DNA of 64,000 nucleotides from NCBI GenBank assembly GCA_934476455.1, contig CAKSNY010000009.1, positions 1 through 64,000 on the forward strand, written 5' to 3'. Made by a program: the position numbers and the translations under genes. The notes under the pieces were generated by a model. It made no database searches and was not told the origin of the DNA. It saw only the letters and a list, made by a program, of their open reading frames with translations. Shown here piece by piece: positions 1 to 7,071 of this stretch. How positions within the stretch are numbered: position 1 is the stretch's first letter; the number at the start of each line of letters is the position of its first letter. Source of the DNA: an uncultured Clostridia bacterium. Lineage in GTDB: Bacteria > Bacillota > Clostridia > UMGS1883.

Positions 1-111
1 AGCGGTTTTTGCACTGCACGCCCGCGAAAACCGCGTTTTTTACGTCAGAGGGGATTTCCCCTCTGACAACTCCCCAAATTTTCGTATTTTCAGTTTTTCG
101 ACAGTCTGAAA
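1..111. repeat. Dispersed structured repeat, copy A (cut by window start)
   Basis: This stretch is nearly identical to 23125-23235, with differences mainly near bases 12-15 and 76-90. It holds two inverted repeats. One pairs GCGGTTTT with AAAACCGC. The other pairs GTCAGAGGGG (44-53) with CCCCTCTGAC (58-67) around ATTT. It ends with the shared tail TTTTTCGACAGTCTGAAA. No coding potential is convincing. The copy probably continues left of the window, because copy B has about 110 further bases on that side. Confidence 0.85.
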
Positions 112-113
112 TG

Positions 114-154
114 GCATAAAAATGCGGTGGCTTGTGCCACCGTATTTTTATGCT
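114..154 (-). terminator. Terminator of the ssb-like gene
   Basis: A long inverted repeat pairs GCATAAAAAT plus GGTGGC with its complement around a TTGT loop. Read on the minus strand the 3' arm ends in ATTTTTATG, giving a U-rich tail. The stop codon of the ssb-like gene (148-150) lies inside the stem, so the hairpin belongs to that transcript. Confidence 0.7.
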
Positions 155-756
155 ATTTTTTCAATTTTTGTTATTGAAAGCTCGTATGCCGTGCGAACCT
201 CCACGTCGCCGGCGGGAAGCCGTTTGTTGTAATTTCTTGATTGCAGCCTGCCCCAAAGCATTACATTGCTGCCGACATCAAGCGTTTCGGAATAAACAGC
301 GTTTTTCCCCCAAGCTATTGCGGGTATATAATCCGAACGGTTAAAAGCACGGTTGACAGCTATTATCAGGTCTGTAATTTCGCGCCCGAACGGCGTTTTT
401 CTGTATACGGGCGGCTTACATATAAAACCGTTTAAAAATATTTCGTTCGGGTTTTCGCTGTCGGCAGGTTCGGGCGTTGATATTTCTTTTGCAAAAACGG
501 TAAGTATAAGGCGTGTTTTTATTTCTGTGTATTTATTATAGCTTCTAAGCTGCCCGCGAATACGGATGTCTTGCCCGATTTCAAGGGGATTTGCGCGGCA
601 CAGCTCGCCGGAAACGGTAACAGGAAGCAGATCGTCTGTTTCGGAAAGGCGCGGCACCCGCAGAATAAAGGTATAAAAATCCTCCTCCAAAACGCTGTGA
701 CTGTAGCAAGGCTCGCTTTCAACACGCCCGGTTAATGTAATAATATTGTTTTCCAC
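148..756 (-). CDS. Single-stranded DNA-binding protein-like, two OB folds
   Basis: Predicted 202-residue SSB-family protein. The first ~95 residues form an SSB-like OB domain opening with ENNIITLTGRV. After a short acidic linker, residues ~100-202 form a second one, with NEIFLNGFICKPP and AVNRAFNRSDYIPAIAWGK, the latter resembling the SSB core. Most bacterial SSBs have one OB fold plus an acidic DDDIPF-type tail. This protein has two folds and ends in ITKIEKIA, without that tail. I chose GTG at 756 because AAGGAG lies nine bases upstream; the TTG at 765 abuts the ribosome binding site. The gene is monocistronic, divergent from cwlD, and ends in a hairpin. It probably coats single-stranded DNA as an accessory SSB, but this is family inference. 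Confidence 0.75.
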   Translation of the reverse strand: MENNIITLTGRVESEPCYSHSVLEEDFYTFILRVPRLSETDDLLPVTVSGELCRANPLEIGQDIRIRGQLRSYNKYTEIKTRLILTVFAKEISTPEPADSENPNEIFLNGFICKPPVYRKTPFGREITDLIIAVNRAFNRSDYIPAIAWGKNAVYSETLDVGSNVMLWGRLQSRNYNKRLPAGDVEVRTAYELSITKIEKIA

Positions 757-765
757 GGCTGACAA

Positions 766-912
766 CTCCTTTTAAACAAACATCGGATAGGTAAAAACCA
801 AATATTTCATATAGCTATAAAACAGTATATTCGCAATCGCTTTTTAATATTCCATTTTATTTTATTCTATATCGCACCCTCGTTATATATATTATTAGTG
901 GGTGATAAATAT
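766..912. other. Divergent intergenic region, ssb-like / cwlD
   Basis: AT-rich spacer of about 150 bases between diverging genes. On the minus strand TTGCGA and TATATG with a 17-base spacer form a weak candidate promoter for the ssb-like gene. No convincing promoter was seen for cwlD, which in Bacillus is read by sporulation sigma factors whose boxes are hard to assign by eye. Confidence 0.35.
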
Positions 913-1611
913 ATGATTGTAATTTCAGGAAAACGAGCGGCGCTTATGCTCACGGCGGCAATCTTTGCCGCAGCGATTTCTTCTTTTTTTTATATGGAAA
1001 CAAAAAATGTTTTTTCGGGCAATCACGCATACAGCGTTATTATAGATGCAGGGCACGGCTTCCCCGACGGCGGCGCGGTGGGCGGTGCCGGAAGTATAGA
1101 ATGTGAAATAAACCTGAAGGTTTCAAAGCTGCTGAAAAAAGGGCTTGAAAAGGAGGGTATTGCGGTGGTGATGACCCGCACGGGTCAAAACGCAATAAAG
1201 CCCGATGACACAAGCCAAGGCGGAAAAAAGACAGATATGTACCAAAGACTGGACATTATGAAAAAGTCGGGCGCGGATATGTTTATAAGCATTCATATGA
1301 ATAAATTTACGGACGCACGATACAGCGGCGCTCAGGTACTTTTTGCAGGGACAGATGGTTCGGAGGAACTGGCAAAGTGTATACAGCAGGAATTTTCAAT
1401 GCTTGATGAAAACAAAAGCAAGCGCGACATTGCAAGGGCGCCGCGAACCCTTTTCCTTATGCGAAACGCCTGTATGCCGGCAGTTATTGTGGAATGTGGG
1501 TTTTTGTCAAATTATGAGGAGGAAAAGCTTTTAAATACTCCCGAATACCAAAAAAAGCTTGCAGAGGCAATATGCCACGGGATAAAGGCATATTATAAAA
1601 ATTTAAAGTGA
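913..1611 (+). CDS. cwlD: N-acetylmuramoyl-L-alanine amidase CwlD (spore cortex)
   Basis: A 232-residue amidase_3 protein, close to the ~237 residues of Bacillus CwlD. An N-terminal hydrophobic helix (residues ~8-27) anchors or exports it. The zinc-amidase motif DAGHG (H48), the SIECEINL glutamate, the SIHMN histidine and VECGFLSN carry metal ligands and catalytic Glu. CwlD strips peptides from muramic acid so that muramic-delta-lactam can form in spore cortex. The start at ATG 913 is preferred over GTG 898 because GGTGAT sits six bases before it. The next gene is a PdaB-type polysaccharide deacetylase. Deacetylase plus CwlD is the known chemistry of lactam formation (PdaA in Bacillus), so co-transcription makes sense. 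Confidence 0.88.
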   Translation: MIVISGKRAALMLTAAIFAAAISSFFYMETKNVFSGNHAYSVIIDAGHGFPDGGAVGGAGSIECEINLKVSKLLKKGLEKEGIAVVMTRTGQNAIKPDDTSQGGKKTDMYQRLDIMKKSGADMFISIHMNKFTDARYSGAQVLFAGTDGSEELAKCIQQEFSMLDENKSKRDIARAPRTLFLMRNACMPAVIVECGFLSNYEEEKLLNTPEYQKKLAEAICHGIKAYYKNLK

Positions 1612-1628
1612 TTTTATAGGAGGAAAAA

Positions 1629-2405
1629 ATGAAAATATTTGTAACCGATAAATACCGTGTTATCACATTTTTGTCCATATGCGCGCTTGTTTTGGTTACA
1701 GCGCTCGGTACGCACAATACAGCGCCCGTATCGGCACCGCAAAAAAGGCTTGTGCCTATATACAGCGTTGAAAACAGCGACAATTATATTTCAATAACGT
1801 TTGACTGCGCGTGGGACGCGGAGGATATTGACAAAATAATTTCTGTTTTAAAGGAGAACAAATGCCAAGCAACGTTTTTTGTTTTGGGAACGTGGGCGCA
1901 GAACAATCCCGAAGCAATAAAAAAGCTTGACAGCGCGGGTCACGAAATCGGAAACCACAGCTTTAATCATACTTTGTATACGACGCTTTCCAAGCAGCAG
2001 ATATTAGAGGACATTAAAAAATGTGACGATGCGGTGAAGGTTATAATAAACAAAACCCCGCTTCTTTTCCGTGCGCCGTCGGGTGATTATAACAATACCG
2101 TGGTGGAGGCTTCGGAGGAGGCGGGAAAAAAATACATACAATGGTCGGTGGATTCTCTCGATTGGAAGGAGCTTACACAGGAGCAGATGCTTGAGAGGAT
2201 TGTTCCGAAAACGAAGAGCGGAGACATTTTGCTTTTCCATAACGGTACGCCGCACACCGCCGAAAGCCTTGACGCGATATTGAAAGAATTAAAGGAAAAG
2301 GGATTTAAATTCAAAAAGACCTCGGAGCTTATTTACAAAGAAAACTACACAATTGACAATGAAGGGCGTCAGCATAAAAACACACAAGACGGCAGCAAAG
2401 AATGA
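1629..2405 (+). CDS. pdaB: Sporulation polysaccharide deacetylase, PdaB-like
   Basis: 258-residue NodB-type deacetylase. An N-terminal membrane helix (residues ~10-30) is followed by the catalytic domain. Motif 1 reads SITFDCAW, so the second Asp of the usual TFDD is replaced, as in Bacillus PdaB (TFDISW). The metal histidines are in HEIGNHSFNH; RAPSGDYN and LLFHNG complete the active site. It has a strong AGGAGGAAAAA ribosome binding site eleven bases from cwlD's end region. PdaB is needed for spore cortex integrity in Bacillus. A PdaA-like role in muramic-lactam synthesis with CwlD is possible; the motif favours PdaB. The C-terminal ~25 residues are polar and likely disordered. Confidence 0.82.
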   Translation: MKIFVTDKYRVITFLSICALVLVTALGTHNTAPVSAPQKRLVPIYSVENSDNYISITFDCAWDAEDIDKIISVLKENKCQATFFVLGTWAQNNPEAIKKLDSAGHEIGNHSFNHTLYTTLSKQQILEDIKKCDDAVKVIINKTPLLFRAPSGDYNNTVVEASEEAGKKYIQWSVDSLDWKELTQEQMLERIVPKTKSGDILLFHNGTPHTAESLDAILKELKEKGFKFKKTSELIYKENYTIDNEGRQHKNTQDGSKE

Positions 2406-2438
2406 TACGGCAAAAACAAAAATCGATTTTATTTTCTA

Positions 2439-2467
2439 TTGATTATTTTTACGGCATCTGATAAAAT
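2439..2467 (+). promoter_or_regulatory. Promoter for rodA
   Basis: TTGATT (2439-2444), a 17-base spacer and TAAAAT (2462-2467) form a sigma-A type promoter. It lies just ahead of the AGGTGA ribosome binding site of rodA and separates rodA from the spore genes upstream. Confidence 0.6.
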
Positions 2468-2485
2468 AACAATAGGTGATTTGTG

Positions 2486-3595
2486 ATGAAGCTTAAAAAT
2501 TTGTTTTCGGATAAGCCGGATATGTGCCTTTTGGTTTTATCGGTTGCGGCTGCAATAATGGGAATTGTGCTGATAAACAGCGCTTCGTATTCGATGACGC
2601 GCCATGCGCGGTATATAATCGTTCAGAGCGCCGCTTTTGCGGTTGGGATTGCGGCAATGACCTTTATTATGCTGTTCGGATACAAAAATCTTGAAAAAAT
2701 AGGAATTATAATTTTTGCGGGAAGTATATTTCTTTTAATTTTTGTGCTTGCTTACGGCAAGCTTTCACACGGCACGCAGGGCTGGATTGAGATAGGACCT
2801 GTAACACTTCAGCCGTCCGAAATTGCCAAATTGTGCTTTATTGTTACGCTTGCGCTGCACCTTTCGCGTGTGCGCGGCAGCGTAAACTCTCCGAAAACAC
2901 TTGCTCTTTTGTTTTTGCACCTTATGTGCTACAGCCTGCCTGTGCTTCTTCAGCCGGACTTCGGAACGGCAACAGTATTTGCCGTTATATTTGTTTTTGA
3001 ACTTTTTTTTGCCGGGCTTGGTAAAAAATATATTTTTGCGGGCTTGGGTGCGGCACTTTTGATACTTCCGATAGGGTGGCTTTTTTTGGCAAATTTCCAG
3101 AAAAACCGTATTATATCGTTTTTAAATCCGGAAAGCGACCCGACAGGCAGCGGCTATCACGTGCTGCAGTCAGAGCTTGCGATAGGAAGCGGTCAGATTT
3201 TCGGGCGCGGATATATGTCCGGTCCGCAGACGCAGTTTGGGTATCTTCCGGAAAAGCAGACGGACTTTATATTTTCCGTCATAGGGGAGGAATTTGGGCT
3301 TATAGGTACGATATTGGTTCTTATTGTGCTGCTTACGATTGTTTACCGCTGTTTTGACAATGCACGCACCCTTGAGCATGACCCGTTCGGCGAGCTTATG
3401 TGCGTAGGAGTGGGAGCGATGTTCTTTTTCCATATTGCTGAAAATATAGGTATGTGTATAGGGCTGCTTCCCATAACGGGTATTCCGCTGCCGTTTATAA
3501 GCTACGGCGGAAGTAACCTTGTAACAAATCTTTGTGCTGTCGGCTTGGTGCAAAGCGTTGTTATGCGGCGTCGCTCGGTAAAATTTAATTTGTAA
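2486..3595 (+). CDS. rodA: SEDS peptidoglycan glycosyltransferase RodA
   Basis: 369-residue polytopic membrane protein of the RodA/FtsW/SpoVE family with about ten hydrophobic segments. Family signatures include GTQGWIEIGPVTLQPSEIAK, LLQPDFGTA, the large extracytoplasmic loop with QSELAIGSG and GFLPEKQTDFIF-like residues (here GYLPEKQTDFIFS), and GIPLPFISYGGSN near the C terminus. SEDS proteins polymerise glycan strands from lipid II together with a class B PBP. PBP2 at 16504 is the natural partner. ATG 2486 is used because AGGTGA lies six bases upstream; a GTG sits one codon earlier. RodA is favoured over FtsW because no division genes adjoin and the protein is short at both ends. SpoVE cannot be excluded. 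Confidence 0.85.
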   Translation: MKLKNLFSDKPDMCLLVLSVAAAIMGIVLINSASYSMTRHARYIIVQSAAFAVGIAAMTFIMLFGYKNLEKIGIIIFAGSIFLLIFVLAYGKLSHGTQGWIEIGPVTLQPSEIAKLCFIVTLALHLSRVRGSVNSPKTLALLFLHLMCYSLPVLLQPDFGTATVFAVIFVFELFFAGLGKKYIFAGLGAALLILPIGWLFLANFQKNRIISFLNPESDPTGSGYHVLQSELAIGSGQIFGRGYMSGPQTQFGYLPEKQTDFIFSVIGEEFGLIGTILVLIVLLTIVYRCFDNARTLEHDPFGELMCVGVGAMFFFHIAENIGMCIGLLPITGIPLPFISYGGSNLVTNLCAVGLVQSVVMRRRSVKFNL

Positions 3596-3599
3596 AATC

Positions 3600-3637
3600 A
3601 GGGGTGCGAAAAACTGTTTTTTGCCCCCTTGTTTTTG
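3600..3637 (+). terminator. Terminator after rodA
   Basis: A GC-rich inverted repeat, AGGGG-TGC with GC-CCCCT around an A/T-rich inner stem, is followed by TTGTTTTTG. It fits a Rho-independent terminator immediately after the rodA stop. Confidence 0.75.
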
Positions 3638-3649
3638 TATATAAATAGC

Positions 3650-3678
3650 TTGCAAACGTTAAGACATTATGGTAAAAT
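3650..3678 (+). promoter_or_regulatory. Promoter for ruvX
   Basis: TTGCAA (3650-3655) and TAAAAT (3673-3678) with a 17-base spacer, just upstream of the AAGGTGA ribosome binding site of ruvX. Confidence 0.6.
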
Positions 3679-3695
3679 TAAAAAGGTGATTGATT

Positions 3696-4103
3696 ATGAA
3701 AATATTGGGGCTTGATTACGGAGAGGCAAGGATAGGTGTTGCCGTGAGCGATGCGCTGGGGCTTATCGCCACCCCTCTTGATACAATTTGTGAAAAAGAC
3801 CGCGCCCGCCAGATAGACCGCGTGGCGGAGGTTGCCGTACAGTGCGGCGCAGAAAAACTTGTGGTCGGATATCCCAAGCATATGGACGGTACGATAGGTC
3901 ACCGTGCAGAGTATACAGAGCAGTTTGCGCAGGAGCTTTCCGAAAAGCTTGGTATAGAATATGTTATGTGGGATGAAAGGCTTTCAAGCACGGAGGCACA
4001 CAGGATGCTTGAAATGGGCGGCGTAAGCGGTAAAAAAAGAAAGACAAAGGTTGATAAAATAGCCGCGGTTATAATATTACAGGGTTATTTGGACAGTATA
4101 TAA
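3696..4103 (+). CDS. ruvX: Holliday junction resolvase-like nuclease RuvX/YqgF
   Basis: 135-residue protein of normal family length with an RNase H-like fold. LGLDYGEARIGVAVSD carries the first catalytic Asp, VVGYPKHMDG the central strand, WDERLSSTEA the conserved Glu, and KVDKIAAVIILQGYLD the final Asp helix. YqgF proteins process the 5' end of pre-16S rRNA in E. coli and are annotated as putative Holliday junction resolvases. The start is ATG 3696, six bases after AAGGTGA. The DUF1292 gene follows 14 bases later, the same order as yrrK-yrzB in Bacillus. Confidence 0.9.
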   Translation: MKILGLDYGEARIGVAVSDALGLIATPLDTICEKDRARQIDRVAEVAVQCGAEKLVVGYPKHMDGTIGHRAEYTEQFAQELSEKLGIEYVMWDERLSSTEAHRMLEMGGVSGKKRKTKVDKIAAVIILQGYLDSI

Positions 4104-4117
4104 AGGAGGAAAACAAA

Positions 4118-4381
4118 ATGGAAGAAAACAAAAAGATTGTTTTTGAAGATGTTGAAGAGGAATACGAATTTTTAGACAGCGTTGAATATGACGGAAACAC
4201 GTATTTTATGCTTGTGCCGGTAAGCGAGGATGAAGATATTGACGGCGAGGTGTTTATAATGAAGCTTGTGGAGCTTGACGGGGAGCAAATGCTCGAAGGA
4301 GTGGATAACGGAGAAATATTTGACGCCGTTTACAATATTTTCAAAGAAAATAATAAGGACGATTTTGAATTTTTGGATTGA
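4118..4381 (+). CDS. DUF1292 acidic protein, YrzB family
   Basis: 87-residue, strongly acidic protein (many Glu/Asp, C terminus DDFEFLD). It matches the DUF1292/YrzB pattern: DSVEYDGNTYFMLVP followed by an acidic segment and VFIMKLVE. Function is unknown. It regularly follows ruvX in Firmicutes, which supports co-transcription. An AAGGAGG ribosome binding site lies upstream. Confidence 0.85.
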   Translation: MEENKKIVFEDVEEEYEFLDSVEYDGNTYFMLVPVSEDEDIDGEVFIMKLVELDGEQMLEGVDNGEIFDAVYNIFKENNKDDFEFLD

Positions 4382-4414
4382 TTTATTTAAATAACCGTGA
4401 TAAAATAAATGTTG

Positions 4415-4600
4415 TAAGATACCCTGCGGTGTGCGCAATTTAGGATTTATTTTAACCAACACATCTTATAAGGGAGATTGCGTCGGTCTGTGGCGTGTAA
4501 GCCCTCCGTTTGAAGAGGGAAACCCAGGAGCAGACCGCATTTCACCCACCTGCTCACGCAGGTTTAGAATAGTCCGGTTAAACGGCATTGCGGGGCTTAT
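4415..4600 (+). ncRNA. ssrS: 6S RNA-like regulatory RNA
   Basis: About 185 bases with no coding sequence but strong rod-like complementarity. The closing stem pairs CCCTGCGGTGT (from 4422) with GCATTGCGGGG (to about 4595), including G-U pairs. Next inward, TTTAACC (4451-4457) pairs exactly with GGTTAAA (4576-4582). An apical stem pairs GGTCTG with CAGACC around the inner hairpin CCCTC/GAGGG. A small hairpin ACCTGC-TCAC-GCAGGT sits in the 3' half of the central region. Length, a long interrupted rod, an open central region and a 3'-side bubble hairpin match 6S RNA, which traps sigma-A RNA polymerase. The call rests on structure by eye, not a covariance search. Confidence 0.65.
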
Positions 4601-4624
4601 ACATAAAAAATAAGGAGTTTGGAA

Positions 4625-5554
4625 ATGAAAAAGTTACTGAAGATTTTGATTTGTACGCTTGTACTGTGCTTGGCTGCAACAGGGGCATTTGCCGCGTTTT
4701 CCGATATGCCGGACGGCGAAAAAGGCGACGTTATACAGCGCGCGGTGCAAAACGGTCTTTTAAACGGATTTGAGGACGGAACGGTTCGTCCCGACGCATA
4801 CATAACACGTGCGGAGATGGCTGCCATTATGGTGCGCGCATTGGGCGCCGATACCGGGGCAGACTTGTCATCGTTCGGTGATATAGACAAAACAGACTGG
4901 TATTACGATTATATGAGCAAGGCGGTTGCAATGGGCGCTTTCAAGGGAGACGGAAAGTATCTTGCACCGTATAACAATATTTCGCGCCAGGAGGCGTGCT
5001 TGGTTCTTGCACGCGTGTTCGATATGCCCGAGGCAAATATGAATATATTGTCGGAGTATACAGACGACAGCCAAATATCAATATGGGCAAGGAATGAGCT
5101 TAGCCGTGTTGTTGACGGCGGATATATTGAGCGCGGCGGAATGCTTCGCCCGCTTGTTCCGATGACGCGTGTGGAGTTTGCGCAGATTATTGACAAGATT
5201 GTTCCGCAGTATATTGCCGCTGCGGGTGAGTATACGGAAAAGGACATTACCGCAAAGAATGTAATGATAAAGGTAAGCGGCGTAAAGCTTCAGGGGCTTA
5301 AAGGAACGAAAAATGTGTTCATCGCAGACGGCGTTAAGGGTGACACGGAGATTGCAGACAGTGAGATAGACCGTGTTATTATCCGCGGCGGAAAATGTAT
5401 ATTTAAGTCGGGCGTATATAAAAGTGCCCGCGCGATAGGGGACAACAGCTTTGCCGATTTGACAAGCTTCGGCGAAGGCTCTTTCGGAGAGGTTTACGGT
5501 AAGCCGGGAAAAGGCACGGTTATTATTCCGATATCCGAGGTGGAGGTAAAATAA
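4625..5554 (+). CDS. S-layer homology domain protein, small
   Basis: 309-residue secreted protein. The signal peptide (residues 1-~24) ends at AFA. Three SLH domains follow: ~24-68 (GFEDGTVRPDAYITRAEM), ~84-130 (YLAPYNNISRQEACLVLARVF) and ~140-190 (LRPLVPMTRVEFAQIIDKIV). The last ~110 residues are Gly/Ile/Val-rich with short turns, suggesting a beta-rich or small beta-helix domain of unknown role. SLH domains bind pyruvylated secondary wall polymers in Gram-positives. The start is ATG 4625, seven bases after AAGGAG. A second, much larger SLH protein lies at 61318. The gene follows the 6S-like RNA and is probably separately transcribed. Confidence 0.85.
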   Translation: MKKLLKILICTLVLCLAATGAFAAFSDMPDGEKGDVIQRAVQNGLLNGFEDGTVRPDAYITRAEMAAIMVRALGADTGADLSSFGDIDKTDWYYDYMSKAVAMGAFKGDGKYLAPYNNISRQEACLVLARVFDMPEANMNILSEYTDDSQISIWARNELSRVVDGGYIERGGMLRPLVPMTRVEFAQIIDKIVPQYIAAAGEYTEKDITAKNVMIKVSGVKLQGLKGTKNVFIADGVKGDTEIADSEIDRVIIRGGKCIFKSGVYKSARAIGDNSFADLTSFGEGSFGEVYGKPGKGTVIIPISEVEVK

Positions 5555-5564
5555 ATGCGTCAGA

Positions 5565-5598
5565 GGCTGCAGCAGCTTAATTTACAGCTGCCGCAGCC
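5565..5598 (+). terminator. Strong hairpin between SLH gene and rnhA
   Basis: GGCTGC-A-GCAGCT pairs with AGCTGC-C-GCAGCC across an eight-base loop, a 12-bp stem with one mismatch. Only a weak T-rich tail follows (TTGTTAGTTAT). It may be a partial terminator or a 3'-end stabiliser of the SLH mRNA. Confidence 0.5.
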
Positions 5599-5641
5599 CT
5601 TGTTAGTTATATCAGGCAAGGTACAAAAGGATGTGCGGAAT

Positions 5642-6115
5642 ATGAAGCAGGTACAAATATACACGGACGGTGCGTGTACCGGAAACCCCGGAAAAGGCGG
5701 ATACGGTGCGGTGCTTATATACGGAGAAAATGAAAAAAGAATAAGCGCGGGCTATCGTCTTACGACGAATAACCGAATGGAGCTGCTTGCCGCCGTAAGC
5801 GCACTGGAGCTTTTAAAAACGGAGTGCCGTGTAACGCTTTACAGTGATTCCAAGTATCTTACCGACGCGATAAATAAAGGCTGGATAGATTCGTGGAAGA
5901 AAAACGGCTGGGTGAAATCGGACAAAAAAAAGGTGCTTAACACAGACCTTTGGAAAAGGCTTGACGCACTTTTTCAAAAACACAGCGTGAGCCTTGTCTG
6001 GGTTAAGGGACACAACGGTAACGAATACAACGAAATATGTGATGAAATGGCAGTTGCCGCATATAACGGGGACGACCTGCTCACAGATGATATTTATGAA
6101 ACAGGGGAGAAGTAA
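5642..6115 (+). CDS. rnhA: Ribonuclease HI
   Basis: 157 residues, the normal length for RNase HI, which cuts the RNA strand of RNA-DNA hybrids. All four acidic catalytic residues are visible: YTDGACTGNPG, NRMELLAA, LYSDSKYL and the late Asp in NEICDEMA; the histidine is in VKGHNG. The ATG at 5642 is preferred. The frame is open 29 codons further upstream, but that part covers the intergenic hairpin and does not resemble RNase H. The next gene starts one base after the stop. Confidence 0.93.
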   Translation: MKQVQIYTDGACTGNPGKGGYGAVLIYGENEKRISAGYRLTTNNRMELLAAVSALELLKTECRVTLYSDSKYLTDAINKGWIDSWKKNGWVKSDKKKVLNTDLWKRLDALFQKHSVSLVWVKGHNGNEYNEICDEMAVAAYNGDDLLTDDIYETGEK

Positions 6116-6116
6116 T

Positions 6117-6911
6117 ATGTTTAAGCTCGGGACCTCGCTTGCGGGGGATATGCCACCCGCAGAGCAAATGAAAATTATAGGAAAGGCAGGGTTTGACAGT
6201 GTGATGATCAACTGCTTTGAGGAAGAAAGCGTTAAACCCTGGGCAGACGCGCGCGAGAAAAGCGGCGTGTTTATAGAGCTTGTGCACGCGCCGATTTTGC
6301 ATGCGAGTGATTTTTGGGTTGATACGGCAGACGGGGACGATTTTTTGGCGTGCCTTAAAAGACGCGTTGATTTTTGCCGGGAACTGGGCGCGCCTATAAT
6401 GGTGGTGCACACAACCTTTAAAAAGCCCGCACCGCCCGTTTCGCAGATAGGGGTAGACAGATTTTTGGATTTATGCGATTATGCTCAGAATTCCGGTGTT
6501 AAGCTTGCGTTTGAGAATGTGGATGTATTTGAACATCTTGAAAAGGTGATGAACGTACTTCCGCCGTTTCACGGGTTTTGCTGGGACAGCGGGCATAACC
6601 TTTGCTATGCACCCGAAAAAGATATGTCCGAACTTTTCGGCAGCCGCCTTATTTGTACGCATATACATGATAATTTCGGTCGGCGCCGCCCGGGCTGCCC
6701 GGATTCGCGCGATGATATGCACCTTTTGCCGTTTGACGGCACAATGGATTGGCAATGGTATGCCGAGCGCATAAAAAATATCGGATATAAAGGAACGCTG
6801 ACCATAGAATTTACCACGAAATATATGGAAAAATACCGCAGCGTTTCGTTTGAAGAGCTTACACGTATGGAATATGCCGCAGCGGCAAAGCTGCGCGATT
6901 TGTGTGATTAA
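6117..6911 (+). CDS. Xylose isomerase-like TIM-barrel protein
   Basis: 264-residue AP endonuclease 2 / sugar phosphate isomerase-epimerase family protein. FKLGTSLAGD at the N terminus, LVHAP, VVHTTF, LAFENVD, CWDSGHN, CTHIHDNFG and GTLTIEFT are the successive barrel strands with the usual Glu, Asp and His metal ligands. Substrate cannot be read from sequence. It starts one base after rnhA's stop (GGGGAGAAG as ribosome binding site), so it is co-transcribed with rnhA. It may isomerise or epimerise a sugar or inositol derivative. Confidence 0.8.
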   Translation: MFKLGTSLAGDMPPAEQMKIIGKAGFDSVMINCFEEESVKPWADAREKSGVFIELVHAPILHASDFWVDTADGDDFLACLKRRVDFCRELGAPIMVVHTTFKKPAPPVSQIGVDRFLDLCDYAQNSGVKLAFENVDVFEHLEKVMNVLPPFHGFCWDSGHNLCYAPEKDMSELFGSRLICTHIHDNFGRRRPGCPDSRDDMHLLPFDGTMDWQWYAERIKNIGYKGTLTIEFTTKYMEKYRSVSFEELTRMEYAAAAKLRDLCD

Positions 6912-6914
6912 ATC

Positions 6915-6943
6915 TTGACAAGTGAAGAATAATATGTTAAAAT
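6915..6943 (+). promoter_or_regulatory. Promoter of the pyr operon
   Basis: Perfect TTGACA (6915-6920), a 17-base spacer and TAAAAT (6938-6943). Transcription would begin near 6950, directly before the PyrR-type leader. Confidence 0.85.
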
Positions 6944-6950
6944 GACAAGG

Positions 6951-7055
6951 ATCTTTAAAGCGGTACAGAGATGCCGGCAAGGTTTGTTATATTGTGCATG
7001 GCGCTGCCATGCGTGCTTTGTGTACTTATCCTGCCGGTTCGGCAGGATTTTTTTG
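6951..7055 (+). promoter_or_regulatory. PyrR-type attenuator leader of the pyr operon
   Basis: The segment ATCTTTAAAG...CAGAGATGCCGGCAAGG (6951-6981) follows the pattern of Bacillus PyrR binding loops (CAGAGAGGCTGGCAAGG-like). A terminator follows: ATCCTGCC (7028-7035) pairs with GGCAGGAT (7041-7048), then seven T. An alternative antiterminator can form because CCGGCA (6974-6979) is complementary to TGCCGG (7032-7037), which would disrupt the terminator. UMP-bound PyrR stabilises the binding loop and so favours termination. A further hairpin GCATGGC-GCT-GCCATGC lies at 6996-7012. The pyrR gene is not in the window. Confidence 0.85.
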
Positions 7056-7071
7056 TATGGGAGGAAACGTA

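Noticed and set aside
132..435. Plus-strand frames opposite the ssb-like gene
   Set aside because: They are antisense to a coherent OB-fold protein and match nothing recognisable.
4431..4613. 60-codon frame in the region before the small SLH gene
   Set aside because: It lies wholly in the 6S-like RNA, whose base-pairing explains the sequence better.
5555..5641. 29-codon N-terminal extension of RNase HI
   Set aside because: It spans the intergenic hairpin, has no ribosome binding site and does not resemble RNase HI.
6994..7071. 26-codon N-terminal extension of dihydroorotase
   Set aside because: It would be translated from inside the attenuator and terminator; ATG 7072 has a proper GGGAGG site.
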